DNA of 64,000 bases from NCBI RefSeq assembly GCF_005543295.1, contig NZ_SRSG01000037.1, forward strand, positions 73,072-137,071. The letters are read 5' to 3'. The translations under genes and the position numbers were made by a program. Positions 37,563 to 46,239 of the stretch are shown piece after piece. Every line of letters begins with the position of its first letter. Position 1 is the first letter of the stretch. Origin of the DNA: Halalkalirubrum salinum (lineage in GTDB: Archaea > Halobacteriota > Halobacteria > Halobacteriales > Haloferacaceae). A model generated the notes under the pieces. That model did not search any database. It saw only the letters and a list, made by a program, of their open reading frames with translations, and was not told the origin of the DNA.

Positions 37563-37866
37563 CGTTCGCAGAGACACGTCACGCCCAGAATCGGGCGGTA
37601 AAGCGTGCGAATCTTTAATTCCCTTCGCGCTCCCGTTTGGTCGCGTGGAACCAGTAACACCCGAACACGCCGTTCGTGTCCGTGAAGGCCAGCCACTTTA
37701 CGATGACTCGACACCACCCGTCTCACCACGTCTTACCATGTTTCAGTGCGTGGGTTTTGAGAGGTTGTTAACGGTGAGTTCCTATCAGACTCAACGAGTT
37801 GATGCGAAATAAAACCGTGGATTATGACGAGGAGCGTACGCGATTCACCCACGGCTCAGGTGTTGA

Positions 37867-37908
37867 GCAAATCGAAGATTTGCGAAAGCCGAAAACGGAC
37901 GTTTTCGG
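37867..37908. repeat. Two adjacent perfect hairpins
   Basis: gcaaatc-gaa-gatttgc at 37867-37883, then ccgaaaacg-ga-cgttttcgg at 37889-37908. Such compact palindromes are typical of the ends of IS200/IS605-type elements. Confidence 0.85.
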
Positions 37909-38018
37909 AAACCCGTGGAACTCTCGCTGTACTCTTTAGATTCAATTACGCACTCCAACCGAGACACGACCCTGATTATCCACAGAAGATTTTTATCGTT
38001 CGTTCCGAACGTCAGATT

Positions 38019-39419
38019 ATGGACCGCAGAGCCCTCCTCTCCGTTATTGGCGGTTCTTTCGTCGCACTCGCCGGGTGCGCCGCGGACGAGACCGATACGG
38101 ACCCGACGACGAATGGGACCGGCACCGGGAACGGAACCGAGACTGACAAACAGAGCGGAACCGACGACGAGACGACTGCGATGACCGACATCGAACTCCA
38201 GCCCGTAAGCTACGTCGTCAACGCATACGAGCCGTCGCGCGGCCGCGGGATCGATCCGGACGACGTCGTCCCCGAAGACGAGATCCCGTCCGCACTGCGT
38301 GATCCACTCTCTGAGGCCCGCAATGGAACGTTCGAGACCGACGATCCAAGTGATGCCCTGCTGGCCGCAGTCGACGAGTTTCGCGAGTACGATCGCGGCG
38401 AGCTGAAGCCGTATGTCGAATTGGACGAGACACGGTACGTGTTCGACCCGACACTGCCGACGTTCGTCGCGGAGCTTCTGGACGAATACGCCGAGGAGTA
38501 CGACGAGGACCGGGTGTTGCGAGAGGCGAGACAGCGCGAGGACTACCGCTCTGCGGCGGTAAAGGCGTTCGTCGACGCGTTGACGGCGTCTGGCACGCAC
38601 ATTCCACGCGCGGAGTACCGTCGATGTGTCCTCCCGGAATCCGTGGACGCCTTCCTCGACGAGTACGACTACCTCGAAGACCAATTCGGCGTCTCCCAGA
38701 TCCGTACGACCGTCGAAAATGAGAATCCTCCGTACACAATTACGGCGCGCGAGTTGACAGAGGCGGACATGTGGGGCCAGCCGGTGGTCGACGAATCCGA
38801 ACTCGCCGACGAAATTGTCGCGTTCTTTGAGCGTGCACTGTCGTCGCCACACCGGCGACCAGCGCTACCGTCTCCGGACCGCAGGCAGTACTTCACCGAC
38901 GACGTGCCGGACGCCTACAACGACCTCGCCGCAGAATACGACACACCGCCGTACTACCGGCTCGACGACACGGTGTACGCCATCGCTGTCGGGGAGCCGC
39001 TGTACGATCGGCTTCCGGTGAATGTATCTGTCACGGCGGACGGCGGTGCCGAACTGGAGTTTACGCTCACGGTTTCGCCGGCCCCTGAGAAAGCCGACGG
39101 CGACGTGGAGGGGCCGTACACGTTCACGAGCCGGGGCGCGCTGCCGAGCGCGCTCTGGGTTCGCCACGAGGGTGAGCGGCGATCGCTAGAGATCGTCGAT
39201 ACCACTATCGAGGACGCCGAATCGAGCCGCTCGGACAGCGAGGTGCTGGAGACGGCAGATGCCGGCGACGATCTCGCCTCGACTTACGCGGTCCCGGCTG
39301 CCCTCCCCGCCGGCACGTACGTGAGCCGTGGGCTGTTCGGTCTCTCCTGGGGCGTTCCCGACCAGACGCCAGAGGAACACGGGATGTATCCGTTCGAGTT
39401 GGAACTCACGATCGAGTGA
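38019..39419 (+). CDS. Secreted Tat lipoprotein, function unknown
   Basis: 466-aa protein with a twin-arginine lipoprotein signal: MDRRALLSVIGGSFVALAGC, in which RR is followed by a hydrophobic stretch and the lipobox LAGC. A Thr/Asn/Gly-rich acidic linker follows (residues 22-55), usual for haloarchaeal surface lipoproteins. The mature domain (about 60-466) has no motif I recognise. It includes a helical middle section and a beta-rich C-terminus. The ATG at 38019 is about 22 bp downstream of a TATA-like box. Codon usage is host-like. Confidence 0.75.
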   Translation: MDRRALLSVIGGSFVALAGCAADETDTDPTTNGTGTGNGTETDKQSGTDDETTAMTDIELQPVSYVVNAYEPSRGRGIDPDDVVPEDEIPSALRDPLSEARNGTFETDDPSDALLAAVDEFREYDRGELKPYVELDETRYVFDPTLPTFVAELLDEYAEEYDEDRVLREARQREDYRSAAVKAFVDALTASGTHIPRAEYRRCVLPESVDAFLDEYDYLEDQFGVSQIRTTVENENPPYTITARELTEADMWGQPVVDESELADEIVAFFERALSSPHRRPALPSPDRRQYFTDDVPDAYNDLAAEYDTPPYYRLDDTVYAIAVGEPLYDRLPVNVSVTADGGAELEFTLTVSPAPEKADGDVEGPYTFTSRGALPSALWVRHEGERRSLEIVDTTIEDAESSRSDSEVLETADAGDDLASTYAVPAALPAGTYVSRGLFGLSWGVPDQTPEEHGMYPFELELTIE

Positions 39420-39541
39420 TCCCGAACCGAATCCACGGATAGCAATAGCAACTGGCGGCGGCTTTACTAGAACGAATTGTGGAACGTACCGTCTCTACTG
39501 GCCGAGAGTGAAGTCGTCTAGTGATTCAACAGAGCCGGATT

Positions 39542-40645
39542 TCAGAGATCGGCGACGGCTTCGAGCGCGTCCGTGAGTGCGCGAATACTCTCGAGGGTGT
39601 GTTCGCCCATGTGGCCGATCCGGAACGTCTTCTCGCCAAGTTGTGAGCCGTAGCCGTTCGAAAAGACCATATCGTACTCCTCGCTAACTGCCTCTATCGT
39701 CGCTGCGACGTCAATCCCACGGGTGTTTTCGACGCAGGTTACCGTCTGTGAGGCGGCCGTCTCCTCGGGGAACACGTCGAAGTGATTGCGGGCCCACTCG
39801 CGGGTGTATTCGGCCATCTCGCGGTGGCGGCGATCGCGCGCGTCGTGGCCCTCCTCGAGCATGTACTTCATCTGCTTTCGATACGCGAGCATGAGCGGAA
39901 TCGCCGGCGTCGAGTGGGTCTGGCCCTTGCGATCGTAGTAGTCCAGACATCGCTGGAAGCCGCCGTACCACGACGCGGAGTCGTTCTCGAGTTCGCGCTC
40001 GTATGCCGCGTCGCTGACGACACAGACCGCAAGCCCGGGCGGCATCGCGAACGCCTTCTGGGTCGAGGTAAAGATCGCGTCGATGTTGTGTTTCTCGATG
40101 TCGATGAAGTCCCCGCCGAGACAGGAGATCGCATCAACGACAAAGTACGTGTCCGGGTAGTCCGCGACGATGTCACCGATCGCCTCGATCGGATTGCGAA
40201 CGCCCGTTGAGGTCTCGTTCATCACCGTGCCAACGACGTCGTAGTCGTTCGTTTCGAGCGCCTCGCGGACATCGTCAGGATCGACCGCCTGGCCCCAGTC
40301 GTACGCAATTCGATCGACATCCTTACCGAGGCGCTCGGCGACGTTGGCCTGTCGTTCGCTGAAGCTACCGCAGGTGAGACAGAGCATCGAATCGTCGACG
40401 AGATTCAGCGTCGTCGCCTCCCAGAACTCCGTCCCAGAGGCCGAGAGGATGATCACGTCGTTGTCTGTCCCGAGGAACTCCTTCGTGTCCTCGACGATCG
40501 TCGTGTAGAGGTCAGTCATTCGGTCCATGCGGTGGCCAAACATCGGTTGGGCCATCGCGTCGATCACGTCTTCGCGGACCTCCGTGGGCCCGGGAAGGTA
40601 CAGCGTCTTGTCTGGATAGTCGTCGGTATACTCGCGTTTGTCCAT
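39542..40645 (-). CDS. Class V aminotransferase (alanine-glyoxylate type)
   Basis: 367-aa PLP-dependent aminotransferase of the alanine-glyoxylate/serine-pyruvate group. It opens with YLPGPTEVREDVIDAMAQPMFGHR, a hallmark of the group. The PLP lysine is in STQKAFAMPPG (about 197), preceded by VVDAISCLGGDF, and the C-terminus has RIGHMGE. It would interconvert amino acids and 2-oxo acids such as glyoxylate or pyruvate. It is divergent from a small Cys protein and the BKACE gene, so it may belong to the same pathway. Confidence 0.88.
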   Translation of the reverse strand: MDKREYTDDYPDKTLYLPGPTEVREDVIDAMAQPMFGHRMDRMTDLYTTIVEDTKEFLGTDNDVIILSASGTEFWEATTLNLVDDSMLCLTCGSFSERQANVAERLGKDVDRIAYDWGQAVDPDDVREALETNDYDVVGTVMNETSTGVRNPIEAIGDIVADYPDTYFVVDAISCLGGDFIDIEKHNIDAIFTSTQKAFAMPPGLAVCVVSDAAYERELENDSASWYGGFQRCLDYYDRKGQTHSTPAIPLMLAYRKQMKYMLEEGHDARDRRHREMAEYTREWARNHFDVFPEETAASQTVTCVENTRGIDVAATIEAVSEEYDMVFSNGYGSQLGEKTFRIGHMGEHTLESIRALTDALEAVADL

Positions 40646-40791
40646 TGAATCGTCCACCGTTGGCTGTCGTTGGGCAGCGGAACGATATGGCAGTTGTGAT
40701 CCCGTCATTGCTTCCGAGCACAGAGACGCGACAACCCTCCTCGGTCACCGCGACCCACGGCTTCAAGACGCTGTCGACCGTGCGGATTGCC

Positions 40792-41031
40792 ATGACCGAT
40801 CGCTGCCCATTGCTCGAATATCGATCCGAACACGGCGACCGCGATTTTGCGGTTGATCGCGCCTTCTGTACCGCGGTCGACCGGTTCGTCCAGCCGATGC
40901 GTGCGGACATATGTAATGGCCGGTATGACCTCTCGCACGCAAGTGACTGTGAGTTCTACGACGATTACTACGCGAAGACCGACAAGTCTCTGCTAGAACA
41001 GGCCGACGATGAGTCAGGCGATCGCGAATGA
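40792..41031 (+). CDS. Small cysteine-containing haloarchaeal protein
   Basis: 79-aa protein MTDRCPLLEYRSEHG with four Cys (about 5, 26, 41 and 53). The spacing could form a zinc or Fe-S site. The ATG at 40792 is chosen because upstream codons overlap the divergent promoter region. Its stop overlaps the BKACE start (ATGA), so it is coupled to it. Family not recognised. Confidence 0.65.
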   Translation: MTDRCPLLEYRSEHGDRDFAVDRAFCTAVDRFVQPMRADICNGRYDLSHASDCEFYDDYYAKTDKSLLEQADDESGDRE

Positions 41032-41867
41032 CCTACCGCGAGTATCTCGACGAGAAGCCGATCATCATTACCGCAGCGCTGACCGGCGGTGTCCACGGCA
41101 AGGAAGCGAACCCAAACCTGCCAGAAACGCCCGAAGAGATCGCGACGGCGGCTGCAGCCTGCGAAGCCGCGGGCGCGAGCATCCTGCACCTGCACGCCCG
41201 GCGACCGAACGGCGAGCGGGCCTTCTCGACCAAGCGGTTCCAAGCTGTCACCGACGCAGTTCGATCGGCAACCGAAGACGCGATCATCCAGCACTCGACG
41301 GGTGGAACTGCCGCACCCGACGATCTCCGCGTCGAACCGCTGTTGACCGATCCCGCGCCAGAGATGGCCTCGCTTGATATGGGGCCGCTGAACCGCTACG
41401 ATCGGCTCACGAGCGAGAATACGCGAGAGCTGGTCGATCGGCTCCACGAGATAATGAGCGATCGCGGAATCAAACCCGAACTGGAAGTGTTCAATGGCGG
41501 CCACCTCAACGAGTCGCTGCGGATCGTCGACGAGCTACGCGATCCACCGTACATCAATCTCGTCTTCGGCGGCGGGACAACGACGATCCCACATCCTCGA
41601 AACCTCCAGACGCTCGTCGACAACCTGCCCGACGGCGCGGAGTTCAACGTCCTTGGCTTTGGTGCCCATCAGCTTCCGATGACGACCCACGGGCTGTTGC
41701 TCGGCGGCCACGTCCGGGTCGGCCTCGAGGACAATCTCTACTACCGTCGTGGAAAACTCGCAGAGAGCAACGCCCAACTGGTCGAGCGCGCGGCCCGAAT
41801 CGCCACGGAACTGGGTCGGCCTGTCGCGTCGCCGGCGGAGGCCCGATCGATCCTCAACGTTACGTGA
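41028..41867 (+). CDS. BKACE (beta-keto acid cleavage) enzyme
   Basis: 279-aa protein of the BKACE/DUF849 family, named for 3-keto-5-aminohexanoate cleavage enzyme of lysine fermentation. It condenses a beta-keto acid with acetyl-CoA to acetoacetate and a new CoA ester. Zinc-binding LHLHARRPNG is clear, with ELEVFNGGHL, FGGGTTTIPHP and VRVGLEDNLYY completing the TIM barrel. Family members differ in substrate, and the substrate here cannot be read off. It lies downstream of a coupled small Cys protein and upstream of a TctA-like transporter. Confidence 0.9.
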   Translation: MTYREYLDEKPIIITAALTGGVHGKEANPNLPETPEEIATAAAACEAAGASILHLHARRPNGERAFSTKRFQAVTDAVRSATEDAIIQHSTGGTAAPDDLRVEPLLTDPAPEMASLDMGPLNRYDRLTSENTRELVDRLHEIMSDRGIKPELEVFNGGHLNESLRIVDELRDPPYINLVFGGGTTTIPHPRNLQTLVDNLPDGAEFNVLGFGAHQLPMTTHGLLLGGHVRVGLEDNLYYRRGKLAESNAQLVERAARIATELGRPVASPAEARSILNVT

Positions 41868-41880
41868 CGTTCGGCCCGCG

Positions 41881-41890
41881 GTTTATATAC
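41881..41890 (+). promoter_or_regulatory. TATA box of the TctA-like gene
   Basis: gtttatatac ends 27 bp before the GTG at 41917, indicating a leaderless transcript and supporting that start. Confidence 0.6.
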
Positions 41891-41916
41891 GAGCGCGGAG
41901 CCAGTGCTGCGCGATC

Positions 41917-43149
41917 GTGTCTCCGTTCGCCTGGCTGAACACTGCCCCGTTTGTTGTCGGCCTCACGGCCTATGTCTTTGCGGGTGCAACGCTGGGGATC
42001 GCAAGCGGGCTCGTTCCCGGGCTCCATGCGAACAACTTCGCGCTTTTGCTCGCGGCTGCCGCGCCGACGATCGACGCCGATCCGCTGTTCTTGGGGACGG
42101 CGATGCTGGCCGCAGGCGTCGTCCACAGCTTTCTCGACATCGTACCCGCGCTCGCACTCGGTGTACCGGATGCGGCGATGGCGATCGCGGCGCTGCCGGG
42201 TCATCGACTAGTGTTGGCCGGCCGCGGTCGGGAGGCCTTGCGACTCTCTGCACTTGGGAGTCTGGTGGCAGTCGTGCTCGCAATCCCGCTTGCGGTTCCG
42301 ATTACCGCGGCGATGGTGCGGCTGTACCCGACAATTCGATCGAATCTGGCGATTGTCCTCGTGGGGATTGTCTGCTTGCTCGTTGTGACTGAACGATCGC
42401 CGCGGCGAGCGCTCGCCGCACTCGCACTCCTCGCCGCGAGCGGACTGTTAGGAATTGCGACGCTGGATGTCGATCCTGATGCGCCGCTCGGTGCCGGAAG
42501 TATGCTCGTCCCGCTTTTGAGTGGGCTATTCGGCGCGCCCGTTCTCATCGACGCACTCGACGGAACGGGGGTTCCCCCACAAGGTGGTGCCGAGTTATTG
42601 CTTCCCAGACGGCGATTTCTCGGCACAGCAGGGGCTGGATCGATCGCCGGCGCGATCGTTGGGTATCTCCCAGGCGTCTCAGCGGCGATCGCGAGCGTCC
42701 TTGCGCTGCCAGCAGTCCCGGCAGAGGATGTCGATCGGGGCTTCATCGTCGTGACGAGCGGGGCCAGTACGTCGAACACGGTCTTCGCGCTGTGTGCGTT
42801 GGTCGCGCTCGGGACGCCACGGACCGGCGTCACAGTCGCTATGGACAACGCGGGCGTCCCCCTGGAGCTCCCGGTTTTGTTGGTGACAGTCGTAATCGCC
42901 GCGTGCGCGGGGTTTCTCGGCGTCATCATGCTTGGCGATCGAGTGCTGGCTGTCATCGGCTCGATCGAGCCAGAGATTGTCTCCAGCGTGGTTTTGGTCC
43001 TGCTCGTTGGACTCTCAGCCGGGTTTGCGGGGGTCTTCGGGGCGATCGTCTTTCCGGTAGCAACCCTGTTAGGACTGGTTCCGCCGCGGCTTGGAGTACG
43101 ACGGGTGACGCTGATGGGTGTATTGATCGGCCCGCTGTTGGTTGGCTGA
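41917..43149 (+). CDS. TctA/DUF112-family membrane protein
   Basis: About 410 aa, nearly all hydrophobic with around ten to twelve membrane segments. Duplicated glycine-rich signatures are visible: [18 protein letters not shown] in the first half and [18 protein letters not shown] in the second, matching the two pseudo-symmetric halves of TctA-like tricarboxylate transporters. True TctA works with TctB and a binding protein; neither is seen here, so it may be a stand-alone transporter. The GTG start follows a TATA box at leaderless spacing. The frame extends back into the BKACE gene without protein character. Confidence 0.82.
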   Translation: MSPFAWLNTAPFVVGLTAYVFAGATLGIASGLVPGLHANNFALLLAAAAPTIDADPLFLGTAMLAAGVVHSFLDIVPALALGVPDAAMAIAALPGHRLVLAGRGREALRLSALGSLVAVVLAIPLAVPITAAMVRLYPTIRSNLAIVLVGIVCLLVVTERSPRRALAALALLAASGLLGIATLDVDPDAPLGAGSMLVPLLSGLFGAPVLIDALDGTGVPPQGGAELLLPRRRFLGTAGAGSIAGAIVGYLPGVSAAIASVLALPAVPAEDVDRGFIVVTSGASTSNTVFALCALVALGTPRTGVTVAMDNAGVPLELPVLLVTVVIAACAGFLGVIMLGDRVLAVIGSIEPEIVSSVVLVLLVGLSAGFAGVFGAIVFPVATLLGLVPPRLGVRRVTLMGVLIGPLLVG

Positions 43150-43208
43150 GCCACGGTCCCACGCGAGCGTCGGCGGTAGCAATCGGGGAGAGGTCGGAAA
43201 GATAACGG

Positions 43209-43216
43209 TTAAAAGT
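43209..43216 (+). promoter_or_regulatory. TATA box of the zinc finger-EF1B operon
   Basis: ttaaaagt lies 22-29 bp before the ATG at 43238, a leaderless arrangement. Confidence 0.5.
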
Positions 43217-43237
43217 CGTCCGACGGTTAGTAGAGGT

Positions 43238-43417
43238 ATGAGCGAGAGTCAGCAGGAATCGACGCGTCAGTGCGTCTCCTGTGGAATCAACGTCGCCGGG
43301 ATGAACGCCGCGCGGTTTAAGTGTCCGGACTGCGGCACCGAAATCCACCGGTGTGCGAAGTGCCGAAAGCAGAGCAACCTCTATGAGTGTCCCGACTGCG
43401 GATTCCGAGGGCCATAA
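43238..43417 (+). CDS. HVO_2753-family zinc finger microprotein
   Basis: 59-aa protein with four CxxC motifs: CVSC, CPDC, CAKC and CPDC, giving two zinc ribbons. It matches the haloarchaeal HVO_2753 family, whose Haloferax member is reported to influence swarming and biofilm formation. The ORF ends 2 bp before EF-1 beta, forming a two-gene operon, which also fits the family's genomic context. Confidence 0.9.
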   Translation: MSESQQESTRQCVSCGINVAGMNAARFKCPDCGTEIHRCAKCRKQSNLYECPDCGFRGP

Positions 43418-43419
43418 CC

Positions 43420-43686
43420 ATGGGAAAAGTCGCTGCCAAAATGAAAGTCATGCCGAATAGCCCAGAGCTCGATCTCGACGAGTTAGAAGACAAACTCGAA
43501 GCCTCCCTCCCCGAGGGCGCACAGATCAACGGCTTCGAGCGTGACGACGTCGCGTTCGGTCTGGTTGCGGTGTTGCCGACCGTATTGGTTGCCGACGACG
43601 CCGGTGGAACCGAAGCGGTCGAAGAGGCGTTCAGCGGCGTCGAAGGCGTCGAGAGCGTCTCCGTTGAGAACGTCGGCCGCGTCTGA
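43420..43686 (+). CDS. aef1b: Elongation factor 1-beta
   Basis: 88-aa archaeal EF-1 beta, the nucleotide exchange factor for EF-1 alpha. [21 protein letters not shown] is the typical start, followed by [24 protein letters not shown] and a C-terminal [20 protein letters not shown]. Length and fold are standard. Co-transcribed with the zinc finger protein. Confidence 0.95.
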   Translation: MGKVAAKMKVMPNSPELDLDELEDKLEASLPEGAQINGFERDDVAFGLVAVLPTVLVADDAGGTEAVEEAFSGVEGVESVSVENVGRV

Positions 43687-43854
43687 GCACCTGCGCGATT
43701 GACCGGTTCTTTTTGCGATGGGCTCCAACCGTAAGAGGCGTCTGGTATCGCTCCCACAGCCACCGTAGGCGGCCAAGTCGTGTCGCGTCGGTTGGGCTCG
43801 CATAAACTGGGAATTATCGATAGTATTGATTCGACGGAAGACAAATCTGAATCT

Positions 43855-44295
43855 ATGGGAACCGATCGGATTCTGCTCGCGACAGATGGCACAGAGAGCG
43901 CGCTAGCGGCGACCCGTGAGGCGATCGAAATTGCGGCCAATCGCGGCGCGACGCTGCACGCAATCTATGTGATCGAACCACCGTCTGACTACGACAATGA
44001 TATCATCGATCGTGAGGAGCTCGAAGCAGACTTGCTTGCGACGGGAACGAACGTGCTCGAGGATGTCGAGGCGGCAGCGGCGGCAGCGTCGGTGCCAATT
44101 CGAACAACGATCGACGACGGCCGCCCGGGAGACGTGCTGCTATCGTACGCAAAGACCGAAGACGTGGATCTGATTGTGGTCGGAGCCTACGGCGATCGGT
44201 CGGGGGTTACGTACGCACTGTTGGGCAGTACCGCCGACGCACTCGTCCGTGAGTCACGGTGTCCAGTGCTCGTTTGTCCGCCGACAGAGGAGTAA
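43855..44295 (+). CDS. Universal stress protein family
   Basis: 146-aa UspA-fold protein. It starts MGTDRILLATDGTESALAAT and ends with the ATP-binding signature VVGAYGDRSGVTYALLGSTADAL (G-x2-G-x9-GS), so it belongs to the ATP-binding branch. Its role in a particular stress is not visible. It is a single gene, convergent with the next one (8 bp between stops). The ATG at 43855 is preferred over upstream codons. Confidence 0.9.
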   Translation: MGTDRILLATDGTESALAATREAIEIAANRGATLHAIYVIEPPSDYDNDIIDREELEADLLATGTNVLEDVEAAAAAASVPIRTTIDDGRPGDVLLSYAKTEDVDLIVVGAYGDRSGVTYALLGSTADALVRESRCPVLVCPPTEE

Positions 44296-44303
44296 GCAGC
44301 GAG

Positions 44304-45044
44304 CTACGTCCGATCGGTCGGTGTAGAACACCGCAGACACAGCGTCGTGTTAGCGACGTAGTTCACGTCGTCAGCGCCACACGTCGGACAGCGGAACCGT
44401 CCCGTGTTGTACTCGGTCGATCCCCGCGGCGCGTGGAGCTTCTCGGCGTCGATCCTGGCATCAACGATCGAGGCAGTTCGCGAGCGCTTCACGGACACCC
44501 GACGCGTGAGCGCGTCGTCGCCGTTGCCGTGGATGTCGTCCCACCCGAGGTCGTCTGGGCGCGAGAGGTGTGCAAGCAGTTCCGTCCCGGCCTGCAAAAA
44601 GGGCCGGCCAGTCTCCGTTGCGGGCGAATCGATCCCAGCGTCTGCGTAGGCTGCGGCGGCGCGATCGTACGCATCGCTTGCTTTGTCCCTATCGCCGAGG
44701 ATACTTCTGAAGTCCCCGATCCACTCGTTGCAATTGGCCCGTTCAACGGCACTTTCGAGCACCGCGTCCCGAAGCTCACCAGCGACAAGGATACCTTGGC
44801 CCGCAAGGGCACTCGCGCGACCGTGATCGCCGGCGATTCGGTGACAGACCGCGGCAGTTGCCAGCGACGCCAGCCCTCGAGCGGCTCGCGATCGCTCCGG
44901 AGACGCATAGAGGCCGTTGCTTCGCTCCGTTTGGCCTGAAAACACCGCATACGCGTCGAGTGTGTACGCCTCGGCTGCGTCGGTGTACCGTTCGTCTGCG
45001 ATGTGTCCGATCGCGCGATCCCGTAGGCGGGTGCTCGCGTCCAT
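44304..45044 (-). CDS. Helical-repeat protein with C-terminal zinc ribbon
   Basis: 246-aa protein. The N-terminal 150 residues are Ala-rich helices with TPR-like character (YTDAAEAYTLDAYAVFSG, DKASDAYDRAAAAYADAG). The C-terminus ends in a zinc ribbon, FRCPTCGADDVNY and LCLRCSTPT. I do not recognise the family; such proteins are often haloarchaeal scaffolds. It has no membrane segment and is a single gene. Confidence 0.7.
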   Translation of the reverse strand: MDASTRLRDRAIGHIADERYTDAAEAYTLDAYAVFSGQTERSNGLYASPERSRAARGLASLATAAVCHRIAGDHGRASALAGQGILVAGELRDAVLESAVERANCNEWIGDFRSILGDRDKASDAYDRAAAAYADAGIDSPATETGRPFLQAGTELLAHLSRPDDLGWDDIHGNGDDALTRRVSVKRSRTASIVDARIDAEKLHAPRGSTEYNTGRFRCPTCGADDVNYVANTTLCLRCSTPTDRT

Positions 45045-45367
45045 GCAGTTGGTTCGGTTCGAACAGGGTTAATGGATCCGCCAGCCAGAATCCGCCAGCC
45101 GGACAAAACCGTCCAGCCACCGGAGAAAGACTTGTTACGACCAATCACGTTAATTTGGTATAGTGACTTTTCGCGTACGCAAACCAAAACACCTGTGAGC
45201 TGTTGGGTATTGATCAAGCAACGCTCAAAGAGATCAACCCAGTCGACATCCACGTCCACGAGCCGGATTCGTTCCAGTAATTCGTCGATCAAATTCAAAC
45301 GGACAGCAGGGCGCGTACACCCCGACGTTCATATCAGACAATATATTAGTCGACCGTGCCAGTTGAG
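45045..45367. other. Gene-free stretch carrying a PAS fragment
   Basis: 323 bp. A direct repeat atccgccagcc occurs at about 45072 and 45085. The distal half contains the PAS remnant listed separately. The rest shows nothing I can name. Confidence 0.5.
45165..45327 (+). pseudogene. Orphan PAS-domain fragment
   Basis: The plus strand reads FAYANQNTCELLGIDQATLK and then EINPVDIHVHEPDSFQ, a clear PAS core (A-N-x-x-x-C-x-L-L-G). A TAA then replaces a Gln codon, and the same frame continues FVDQIQTDSRAR as PAS domains do. There is a stop just upstream and no kinase or output domain, so this is debris of a sensor gene. Confidence 0.65.
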
Positions 45368-46194
45368 ATGTCCAGGCTGCAGGTCGAACTTGACGATCGC
45401 GTCGTGGTGCTCGACACCTCGCCGCCGCAGGCGTATCCGCTTCGGGTTCTCAATTTTCACGAGATTGTCAACGATAGTGTGGATGGACGACCGATCGCAG
45501 TCATGTGGTGTCCTCGCTGTGGAAACAGTCGCGTGGAACTGCGATCGCCGGCGAGCTCGACGGCGAAACCCTGTCGATTCTGCCGGCGTCGATACTCACA
45601 TACGACGCCTTCGAGCGTGCCCACCCTGACGGAATCGTGCTTGATCGAACCGACACAAAAAGCGAGGCGGCGAGCGACACCGACGAACCGGCGGCGATCG
45701 ACTACGAGACAGACCCCTACGCCGAGTACGCACAGCGTCCCGGATTCGGTCTGGGAGCACACCGCGGTACCGGAAGTCGTGACTGGGATCGCGACGACAT
45801 CGATCCGAAGACAGTAGTTGTTGGGATTGAACCCCGAGAGCTGACCGAGGACGACACTGACGGCGGCGAGCCGACCAAGGGCACCGACAGCAGTGAACCG
45901 ATCGGCGTGCCGCTTCCGGCCGTTGAAGCCGCTGGCGGCGTACTGACAGTCACAATTGACGGCAACGCAGACGACATCACGATTATCGCCGGAGCCGACG
46001 GTGTCTTTGCGTTTGCAGATCCCGGCTTTGATCTCCAGTTTGTCGAGGGGGTGCTCCGCGGAGACGGGACAACGTGGGATCCAGTGACTGCCCAGAGCGA
46101 CGATGGGCGTCTCCTGTCTCATGTTCCGATCAAGCGACTGTTCGCATTTGCCTGGCAGGACGATCACGGCCCGGACGCGTTCTGGATCGAGTAA
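45368..46194 (+). pseudogene. DUF3179-family protein, frameshifted with internal deletion
   Basis: The first part (45368 to about 45515) reads VELDDRVVVLDTSPPQAYPL and RVLNFHEIVNDSVDGRPIAV up to MWCPRCG, the normal first half of DUF3179 proteins. The second half is in another frame, from 45505: SLWKQSRGTAIAGELDGETL, then ILTYDAFERAHPDG and a long C-terminal region to 46194. About 45 residues that usually separate CPLCG from SLW are missing, and the two halves are out of frame. The function of DUF3179 is unknown. The second frame has a GTG at 45505 and could be made as a shortened protein. Confidence 0.75.
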
Positions 46195-46239
46195 TGGTTG
46201 CCGCGAAGCTCGTCGATCCAATCGCCAATCGCCCCGAAG

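Larger units (their letters stand above)
37506..38018. other. Palindrome-rich gene-free region
   Basis: 513 bp without a gene I can support. It contains three strong hairpins (listed separately) and repeats of acccgtgg near 37555 and 37912. The pattern resembles a small non-autonomous relative of IS200/IS605 elements. A TATA-like sequence at 37990-37998 (tttttatcg) serves the lipoprotein gene. Confidence 0.5.
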
